A DNA stretch of 11,865 nucleotides from an uncultured Christensenellaceae bacterium (GTDB lineage: Bacteria; Bacillota; Clostridia; Christensenellales; UBA1242), in NCBI GenBank assembly GCA_910587225.1, contig CAJULT010000020.1:1-11865 (forward strand), in the 5' to 3' direction. The number at the start of each line of letters is the position of its first letter. The first letter of the stretch is position 1. Under the pieces are notes generated by a model. That model was not told the origin of the DNA. It made no database searches and saw only the letters and a program-made list of their open reading frames with translations. Below, piece after piece: positions 7,097 to 11,865 of the stretch. A program made the translations under genes and the position numbers.

Positions 7097-7945
7097 ATGG
7101 TTAAATTTGGCCCAAGTGGAATGGGGGAAGATTACGAAAATATCGAAACCATAAATGTACCAAAAATGTTAAAAGAAATGGGACTTGACTGCTATGAATA
7201 TTCTTTCGGGCATGGTTATCGCATGAGCGACGGAACAGCGGTTAGATACGGGAAAGAATTTAAAGATCAGGGAATAACTTTAAGCTTTCATGCTCCATAT
7301 TATATTAACTTTGCAAATCCCGAAGAGGAAATGTATCAAAAAAGTATTGGCTACCTAGAGCGCGGCATAGAGCTTTTAAAGGCAAGCGGTGCAGACCATC
7401 TTGTTTTCCATCCGGGTTCATGTGGAAAGGCTGCAAGAAGTGATGCTTATCAGCTTATTTTTGATAGATTTAAAGAATTGATGCCGCGCCTTGATAGTAA
7501 ATTAAGTAAGGGGATGTGGCTTTGCCCTGAAACAATGGGAAAAAGTATGCAAATCGGCACTTTCAAAGAGGTGGTTGATTTATGTACGCTCAGTCCTTAT
7601 CTTGTACCAACTTTTGACTTTGGACATATCAATGCGCTAACGCAAGGAACGCTGAAAACTAAGGAAGATTTTAAACAAATTTTTCAGTATGGTCTTGAAA
7701 AGCTCGGCAGAGAAAAAATGAACAATCTTCACATTCACTTCTCAAAAATTCAGTACGGAGATAAAGGGGAAATTCGACACCTCAATTTTGAGGACAATAT
7801 TTATGGCCCAAATTTTGAGCCTATGATAGACGCTATAATAGAACTTGATATTTCACCACGCATTATATGTGAATCTGCTGGAAAACAGCCGCGTGACGCA
7901 AAAATCATGAAAAATTATTACGAAAGCACTAGACAAAATATATAA
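7097..7945 (+). CDS. TIM-barrel protein of the endonuclease IV / sugar-phosphate isomerase superfamily
   Basis: The 282-residue protein carries the spaced metal motifs of the AP endonuclease IV (Nfo) family: H65 in SFHAPYYINFA, H105 in FHPGSC, E145 in CPETMGK, D174 and H177 in FDFGHINA, H212/H214 in HIHFS, and E259 in CESAG. In E. coli Nfo the next ligands form D-x-H. Here the matching stretch reads GEIRH, so H228 is present but the Asp position holds Ile, with E225 close by. The substrate could be abasic DNA, but a sugar-phosphate or other phospho-substrate cannot be excluded. AAGGAG at 7084-7089, overlapping the truB stop, lies 7 bases before the ATG. The 11-base gap to truB suggests it belongs to the same transcript. 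Confidence 0.8.
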   Translation: MVKFGPSGMGEDYENIETINVPKMLKEMGLDCYEYSFGHGYRMSDGTAVRYGKEFKDQGITLSFHAPYYINFANPEEEMYQKSIGYLERGIELLKASGADHLVFHPGSCGKAARSDAYQLIFDRFKELMPRLDSKLSKGMWLCPETMGKSMQIGTFKEVVDLCTLSPYLVPTFDFGHINALTQGTLKTKEDFKQIFQYGLEKLGREKMNNLHIHFSKIQYGDKGEIRHLNFEDNIYGPNFEPMIDAIIELDISPRIICESAGKQPRDAKIMKNYYESTRQNI

Positions 7946-7958
7946 GTTGTGTTAAAAT
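7930..7958 (+). promoter_or_regulatory. Probable sigma-A promoter for efp
   Basis: TAGACA at 7930-7935 (5 of 6 to TTGACA) and TAAAAT at 7953-7958 are 17 bases apart. A TG at 7950-7951 makes an extended -10 (TGTTAAAAT), the same layout as the rimP promoter. The -35 box lies inside the end of the TIM-barrel gene. Transcription should start near 7965, giving a leader of about 25 bases with AAGGAG at 7977-7982. There is no terminator before it, so efp can also receive read-through from the upstream operon. Confidence 0.65.
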
Positions 7959-7989
7959 ATAGCGTAGAATAAATTTAAGGAGAAATATT

Positions 7990-8550
7990 ATGATTACAGC
8001 AGGAGATTTCAGAAAGGGCGTAACATTTGAAATGGAAGGAGCAGTTTATTCAGTTGTTGATTTCCTTCACGTTAAACCGGGTAAAGGTAGCCCATTCGTA
8101 CGTGCCAAGATTAAAAACGTTATGACAGGACAAGTTAAAGAAGATACTTTTAACCCAAGTGATAAATTCCAAGTAGCAGTTATCGAAAAGAAAGAAATGA
8201 CATACCTTTACAACGATGGAGAACTTTACTACTTCATGGATAGCGAGACTTACGACCAAATTCCACTCAATAGAGAGTCAGCTGAAGAGGCTTTAAACTT
8301 CGTAAAAGAAAACACAAACTGCACAATGTATTTCTACAAGGGAAATCCATTTGCGGTATATGCACCAACCTTTGTTGAACTTGAAGTTATTGATTGTGAG
8401 CCGGGCGTTCAAGGCGACACTTCAAAATCAACTACTAAGCCAGCTAAAGTTGAAACTGGATTTACTCTTAATGTTCCTCTTTTTGTCAACATTGGCGATA
8501 AGATTAGAATTGATACAAGAGATGGCTCTTACCTTGAAAGAGTTAAGTAA
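7990..8550 (+). CDS. efp: Translation elongation factor P
   Basis: EF-P binds between the P and E sites and helps peptide-bond formation at polyproline stalls. The 186 residues equal the family length. The KOW-like domain I (about 1-65) contains the modification loop KPGKGSPFVRAK, in which K32 is the residue that is beta-lysylated, aminopentanolated or left unmodified in different bacteria. Two OB domains follow, and the C-terminal part carries the family signature segment GDKIRIDTRDGSYLERV. The ATG lies 7 bases after AAGGAG. No EpmA/EpmB-type modification gene is visible in this window. In B. subtilis efp also lies just upstream of the spoIIIA operon, separated by yqhV, which is absent here. 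Confidence 0.97.
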   Translation: MITAGDFRKGVTFEMEGAVYSVVDFLHVKPGKGSPFVRAKIKNVMTGQVKEDTFNPSDKFQVAVIEKKEMTYLYNDGELYYFMDSETYDQIPLNRESAEEALNFVKENTNCTMYFYKGNPFAVYAPTFVELEVIDCEPGVQGDTSKSTTKPAKVETGFTLNVPLFVNIGDKIRIDTRDGSYLERVK

Positions 8551-8573
8551 AATTTAACAATTTAAAATACGAC

Positions 8574-8606
8574 ATATCTCGCGGGGTTCGCGAGATATTT
8601 TTTATT
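8574..8606 (+). terminator. Intrinsic terminator after efp
   Basis: A perfect 10-base-pair stem (ATATCTCGCG 8574-8583 with CGCGAGATAT 8589-8598) closes a 5-base loop GGGTT. TTTTT and ATT follow at 8599-8606. It lies 24 bases after the efp stop and separates the housekeeping genes from the sporulation operon. Confidence 0.93.
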
Positions 8607-8623
8607 CACTTTTTTCATAAAGT
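8594..8623 (+). promoter_or_regulatory. Possible sigma-E promoter for spoIIIA (weak)
   Basis: CATAAAGT at 8616-8623 differs from the sigma-E -10 consensus CATACAnT at one defined base. GATATT at 8594-8599 resembles the sigma-E -35 element, with a 16-base gap that is slightly long. spoIIIA is transcribed from sigma-E promoters in B. subtilis, so one is expected in this 93-base gap. Against this site, transcription would start near 8630, inside the spoIIIAA ribosome site (8629-8634). The real promoter may lie elsewhere in the gap. Confidence 0.3.
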
Positions 8624-8643
8624 AGGGCAAGGAGAAAAACGAA

Positions 8644-9549
8644 ATGTTAAAAAACATCCTGCCTGAAAACATATATAACATCCTCGCCGAAAAGGTGAGT
8701 TTTAATGCAATCAATGAACTTAGGCTTAGAGCGGACAAGCCCATAGTTGTCGCTATTGGTGCGCAACGATTTTTCCTTAGCGAGCATGGGCTTGGCGGAA
8801 ATTTAGATGAGGCAATAAAAGCTAGCAGAGTGATGATAGAAGACATTATTTTTAGGGCAAGCGAGTGTTCCATCTATTCAGTCAATGAGCAGATAAAACG
8901 AGGCTTTATTATTATGCCAAATGGCGTTAGGCTTGGCATCGGTGGTGATCTAATCGAGGAACAGGGGCATATCAAAACCATGACCAATTTTCAAAGCCTT
9001 AATATTCGCATTCCTCATGAAATTTACAATTGCAGCCTTACCGCGTTCCCATATATTTTGCAGGAGGAAAACATTTTAAATACGCTTGTTATCTCACCGC
9101 CGGGCGCAGGCAAGACCACATTTTTACGAGATTTTATCTGTCAACTTTCTCAGCGAAATTATGCTTTTAATGTTTTAGTACTTGACGAGCGCGGGGAACT
9201 CGACCTAGGTGGAAGCAGCCTTGGAAACTTTTCTGACAAGATATGCTTTGCATCAAAAAAGGTAGGTTTTGAAAATGGCATACGCTCACTTGCGCCAAAC
9301 CTGATTGTAACCGACGAGCTTGGCGGACAGGAGGACATTGAAGCTATCAGATATGCCACTTCCTGCGGTGTAAATTTGCTCGCTTCCTGCCACTCGGACA
9401 CCATAGAAAACTTTATTAAAAAGCCGTCCTTTTCAAAACTAATTGATGAAAAAGTATTTAAACGTTATGTTCTGCTTTCAATGCGGCAAGGGCCGGGAAC
9501 ACTTGAAGGTATATACAACGAAAACTTTTCGCGAGTTACAAGGTTATAA
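8644..9549 (+). CDS. spoIIIAA: Stage III sporulation protein AA (SpoIIIAA), AAA+/secretion-type ATPase
   Basis: SpoIIIAA is the cytosolic mother-cell ATPase of the SpoIIIA-SpoIIQ channel, related to type II/IV secretion ATPases and needed for late forespore gene expression. The 301-residue protein has an N-terminal part with RLRADKPIVV and FRASECSIYSVNEQIKRGFI, then GVRLGIGGD, and the Walker A SPPGAGKTT at 151-159 (K157). DERGEL lies at 181-186, and the Walker B-like NLIVTDELGG (219-228) has D224 and E225. TSCGVNLLASCHSDT then follows. Both nucleotide motifs are intact and the length is close to B. subtilis SpoIIIAA. The ATG lies 9 bases after AAGGAG (8629-8634). It is the first gene of the spoIIIA operon, and spoIIIAB follows after 9 bases. 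Confidence 0.95.
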   Translation: MLKNILPENIYNILAEKVSFNAINELRLRADKPIVVAIGAQRFFLSEHGLGGNLDEAIKASRVMIEDIIFRASECSIYSVNEQIKRGFIIMPNGVRLGIGGDLIEEQGHIKTMTNFQSLNIRIPHEIYNCSLTAFPYILQEENILNTLVISPPGAGKTTFLRDFICQLSQRNYAFNVLVLDERGELDLGGSSLGNFSDKICFASKKVGFENGIRSLAPNLIVTDELGGQEDIEAIRYATSCGVNLLASCHSDTIENFIKKPSFSKLIDEKVFKRYVLLSMRQGPGTLEGIYNENFSRVTRL

Positions 9550-9558
9550 GGAGGGAGT

Positions 9559-10053
9559 ATGAATTTTATTATCTTAGGCGTGCTTGCCGGAATATGCATT
9601 TTCATTGGTTATATATTTTCAATCAAATACAAACGTCGCTCCTCCTTTTTTAAGAGCTTAGTACTGCTTTGTCAGAAGATGGATGTTGAAATAAATTACT
9701 CGCGCGAGCGACTAAAAAATCTCTTTCAAAATTTTGACGACAAAATGAAAAAGAACTTACAGGGTATAGACAAAAACTTTTTACAGTACCTAGAATCCAA
9801 CTCGCCTTTGCAGGAAGAAGCGCTACTGAAAAACATCAACTTTCTCAAACCGAACGAAAAAGACCTTATTATGCTATTTTTCAAATCGCTAGGTCGAAGC
9901 GACCTTGCAAGTCAATCTAAGGAACTTAAAAATTTTGAAAAACGGTTTGAAGAATTTTCGCAGCAGGCAACTAGTGAAAACAAAAAGTATGGCTCTCTAT
10001 CAATCAAACTTGGCATTGCCGCTGCTCTTATGCTGATAGTGGTACTTTGTTAG
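9559..10053 (+). CDS. spoIIIAB: Stage III sporulation protein AB (SpoIIIAB)
   Basis: SpoIIIAB is a membrane protein of the SpoIIIA complex, with a cytosolic helical domain like the platform proteins of type II secretion (GspF). It is thought to work with the SpoIIIAA ATPase. The 164 residues show an N-terminal membrane helix (about 2-21), a charged helical middle, and a C-terminal membrane helix (about 149-163). The conserved FFKSLGRSDLASQ (107-119) matches the family pattern F..LG.SD...Q. B. subtilis SpoIIIAB is slightly longer. AAGGAGG at 9548-9554 overlaps the spoIIIAA stop and lies only 4 bases before the ATG, a short spacing. The position between AA and AC supports the call. Confidence 0.93.
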   Translation: MNFIILGVLAGICIFIGYIFSIKYKRRSSFFKSLVLLCQKMDVEINYSRERLKNLFQNFDDKMKKNLQGIDKNFLQYLESNSPLQEEALLKNINFLKPNEKDLIMLFFKSLGRSDLASQSKELKNFEKRFEEFSQQATSENKKYGSLSIKLGIAAALMLIVVLC

Positions 10054-10064
10054 GGGGTGAGCAG

Positions 10065-10259
10065 ATGGGAGTTGAAATTATTTTTAAAATCGCAGCAATA
10101 GGAATATTGACTGCAATCGTAGGACAAATTCTCAAACAAACTGGCAAAGACGAAATAGCAACCCTTGCCACTCTTGCTGGAATTATTATTGTGCTTGTCA
10201 TGATACTTAACATGATAGGCGACCTATTTACTACGCTCAAAACTATATTTAGTTTTTAG
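10065..10259 (+). CDS. spoIIIAC: Stage III sporulation protein AC (SpoIIIAC)
   Basis: SpoIIIAC is a tiny integral membrane protein of the SpoIIIA channel complex. The 64 residues form two hydrophobic helices: IIFKIAAIGILTAIVGQIL (about 5-23) and ATLATLAGIIIVLVMILNMI (about 32-51). Between them is the polar loop KQTGKDE, and LFTTLKTIFSF ends the protein. I chose ATG at 10065, 5 bases after GGGGGTGA (10053-10060). An in-frame TTG at 10047 overlaps the spoIIIAB stop and has no ribosome site. The protein is similar throughout to the first half of SpoIIIAD, the next gene, as known for this family. Confidence 0.93.
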   Translation: MGVEIIFKIAAIGILTAIVGQILKQTGKDEIATLATLAGIIIVLVMILNMIGDLFTTLKTIFSF

Positions 10260-10274
10260 CGAATAAGGAGCGGA

Positions 10275-10667
10275 ATGGACATAGCAATAAAGATTGTAGC
10301 AATCGGAATGATAACCTGTATTGCAACGCTTATAGTTAGACCCGTGCGAAGTGACTTTGCAACCTTTATTATGCTTGCTGGGGGAGTGATAATTTTAGCG
10401 CTTCTTCTAAATTATCTTTCAAGCGTTTTTCTCTCACTAAAATCAATTATTAGTTTTACTGGCATAAGTAACAATCTTTTTGGGCTTCTTATAAAAATTG
10501 TGGCAATAGGCTACATTATCGAATTTACGGCAAGTCTATGTTCAGACACCGGCAATTCTAGCCTTGGCGATAAAATACTTTTGGGCGGAAAGGTTATCAT
10601 TATGGTCATGGCTATGCCGATTGTGACAAATATACTTCAAATTATAATGAAGCTTTTGCCAGCATGA
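10275..10667 (+). CDS. spoIIIAD: Stage III sporulation protein AD (SpoIIIAD)
   Basis: SpoIIIAD is a polytopic membrane component of the SpoIIIA complex. The 130 residues are close to the B. subtilis length. Residues 1-58 repeat the SpoIIIAC pattern: a first helix starting with IAIKIVAIGMI, the polar loop RPVRSD, a second helix with GGVIILALLLNYL, and the ending LKSIISF, which matches LKTIFSF of SpoIIIAC. Two more hydrophobic segments follow (about 67-82 and 103-121). The ATG is 4 bases after AAGGAG (10265-10270). The TGA stop overlaps the ATG of spoIIIAE (ATGA), so the two are probably translationally coupled. Confidence 0.93.
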   Translation: MDIAIKIVAIGMITCIATLIVRPVRSDFATFIMLAGGVIILALLLNYLSSVFLSLKSIISFTGISNNLFGLLIKIVAIGYIIEFTASLCSDTGNSSLGDKILLGGKVIIMVMAMPIVTNILQIIMKLLPA

Positions 10668-11820
10668 TACGCTTTGCCCGCCCAGAAATTTACAATAAGA
10701 AAAAGAAACATCCGATTAAATTTTTTGCAATAATACTTCTCATGTTTTGTCTTTTCGCGCCTCAAAATTCCTTTGTCACCTTAGCTGATACCACGCAGGA
10801 CATTGAAAGCGAAATAGGAAATGAAGTTGGCGACCAACTTGAAAATTTGGACACAAGTGACCTTGAAAACATTCTAGCTGGGCTAACAAAAGATGAACAA
10901 AATATATTTGGCTCAGGCAGTTTTTTAGACAAAATCAAAGCGATAATATCAGGTGAGTTTGCAGACGGTAGTAAAAGCATTTGGGGGGCGTTGTTAAATT
11001 TAATTTTTGATAAAGTACTAGATATTCTTCCTATCTTTTCTTCTGTGGTTGCTATCGCGATATTCGGCGGTATGTTGCAAGGACTTAGACCTTCTTCAAA
11101 TTCCAAATCTATTTCAGACATTATTCACTTTGTAACTTACGGAATGATTGTAGTTATACTCTTATCTGTTTCGGTACAAATGGTACAAATGACAAGCGGC
11201 GTAATAATGTCTATCAAAAATCAGATGGATGCAATATTTCCAATTTTGCTGACACTACTGACCGCTATTGGAGGAACAGTTTCTGTAAGCGTCTACCAAC
11301 CAGCTATGGCACTTCTGACGGGGAGCATATTAACCCTTTTCACACACTTACTTTTACCTATCTTTATTTTTTCACTTGTTTTCAGTGTGGTATCAAATCT
11401 GTCGGGGACAGTTAAGCTTGATAAGTTCACTTCTTTTTTCAATAGTACTTATAAATGGGTGACTGGGCTTATCTTTACAATTTTTTCCGCCTTTTTATCA
11501 ATTCAAGGAATAGCTGCTGGTTCGGTCGATGGTATATCGATAAGAACAGCCAAGTATGCCATTAAATCTTATGTGCCAATTGTAGGAAGTTACCTAAGTG
11601 ACGGAATGGGGATTATACTTGCAAGTTCCAACCTTATCAAAAACGCAGTTGGTGCAGGCGGGCTTTTACTGCTAGTAGCAACCATTCTTTCGCCGCTGCT
11701 TTCACTTATTCTTTTCATGCTAATTTTAAAACTTATGGCAGGAATTGTAGAGCCTCTTGGAAACAAACAAATTGCTTCTTTCATTTCTTCTCTTGCGAAA
11801 AGTATGACACTTCTTATAAG
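10664..11820 (+). CDS. spoIIIAE: Stage III sporulation protein AE (SpoIIIAE), 3' end missing
   Basis: SpoIIIAE is the large polytopic membrane protein of the SpoIIIA complex. It begins with ATG overlapping the spoIIIAD stop. A basic N-terminus and a hydrophobic segment (about 18-41) look like a signal peptide. A polar extracytoplasmic region (about 42-105) and at least six hydrophobic stretches follow (about 118-138, 156-174, 190-210, 217-244, 265-283, 331-358). The family hallmark YVPIVGSYLSDG at 303-314 and ASSNLIKNAVG at 320-330 are present. B. subtilis SpoIIIAE is about 400 residues. The 385 genuine residues here therefore lack only a short C-terminal tail, probably a last membrane helix. 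The frame then runs without a stop into adapter sequence (11821 onward), giving RDRKSTRLNSSHMTG, which is artificial. spoIIIAF, AG and AH would be expected next. Confidence 0.94.
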
Positions 11821-11865
11821 AGATCGGAAGAGCACACGTCTGAACTCCAGTCACATGACAGGATC
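11821..11865 (+). other. Illumina TruSeq adapter contamination at contig end
   Basis: The sequence starts with AGATCGGAAGAGC and continues through the full 34-base constant part of the TruSeq index (i7-side) adapter (11821-11854). Next are eight bases ATGACAGG (11855-11862) where the sample index belongs, then ATC (11863-11865), matching the start of the constant part after the index. This is library-construction sequence, not genome. It should be trimmed. Confidence 0.98.

Noticed and set aside
8551..8643. A yqhV-like small gene between efp and spoIIIAA, as in B. subtilis
   Set aside because: The 93-base gap contains a terminator and no reading frame long enough for a two-helix membrane protein.
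8562..8873. Minus-strand open frame over the efp terminator and the spoIIIAA start
   Set aside because: It reads through the terminator hairpin and lies antisense to a clear gene. I see no ribosome site or recognisable motif.
10047..10064. Earlier TTG start for spoIIIAC
   Set aside because: It overlaps the spoIIIAB stop and lacks a ribosome site. ATG at 10065 has one and gives a protein close to the known length.
1..11820. CRISPR arrays, tRNA or rRNA genes, insertion sequences, defence or mobile genes
   Set aside because: I read both strands and found no direct-repeat arrays, cloverleaf-like segments, transposase motifs or attachment-site repeats. All the coding space is taken by conserved chromosomal genes.
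11590..11835. Minus-strand open frame at the right end
   Set aside because: Its start lies inside the adapter and the rest is antisense to spoIIIAE, so it is chimeric.

Overview
The window is a stretch of AT-rich Bacillota chromosome. It most likely comes from an anaerobic, spore-forming Clostridia-type bacterium, probably an uncultured one known from shotgun assembly. The evidence is the gene order rimP-nusA-rnpM(ylxR)-ylxQ-infB-rbfA-nrnA-truB, strong AAGGAG-type ribosome sites, several TTG starts, TGA used as a stop, and a spoIIIA sporulation operon directly after efp. All genes lie on the + strand.

Layout. Bases 1-144 are the 3' end of a DnaQ-like 3'-5' exonuclease gene. A 138-base gap (145-282) holds a strong extended -10 promoter and a leader hairpin. 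From 283 to 7085 run eight tightly packed genes for ribosome maturation, transcription, translation initiation and RNA handling: rimP, nusA, rnpM, ylxQ, infB, rbfA, nrnA and truB. Next come a TIM-barrel protein related to endonuclease IV (7097-7945) and efp (7990-8550), which has its own likely promoter. The only clear intrinsic terminator in the window follows efp (8574-8606). The spoIIIA operon then starts: spoIIIAA, AB, AC, AD and a spoIIIAE cut off by the end of the sequence.

How the genes work together. RimP and RbfA mature the 30S subunit. IF2 starts translation and EF-P rescues stalled prolines. NusA controls pausing and antitermination. RnpM and YlxQ are small RNA-binding proteins. 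NrnA degrades nanoRNAs and TruB makes tRNA pseudouridine 55. The SpoIIIA proteins build the mother-cell half of the SpoIIIA-SpoIIQ channel complex across the forespore envelope.

Important artefact: the last 45 bases (11821-11865) are not genomic. They match the Illumina TruSeq index adapter (constant part, a probable 8-base index, then ATC). The spoIIIAE reading frame continues into the adapter without a stop, so the real sequence ends at about 11820.

I did not find an undescribed system. The least explained items are the rimP leader hairpin, whose 3' arm resembles the 16S anti-Shine-Dalgarno end; the stand-alone exonuclease where polC is usual; the divergent TIM-barrel protein; and a weak sigma-E-like promoter overlapping the efp terminator.
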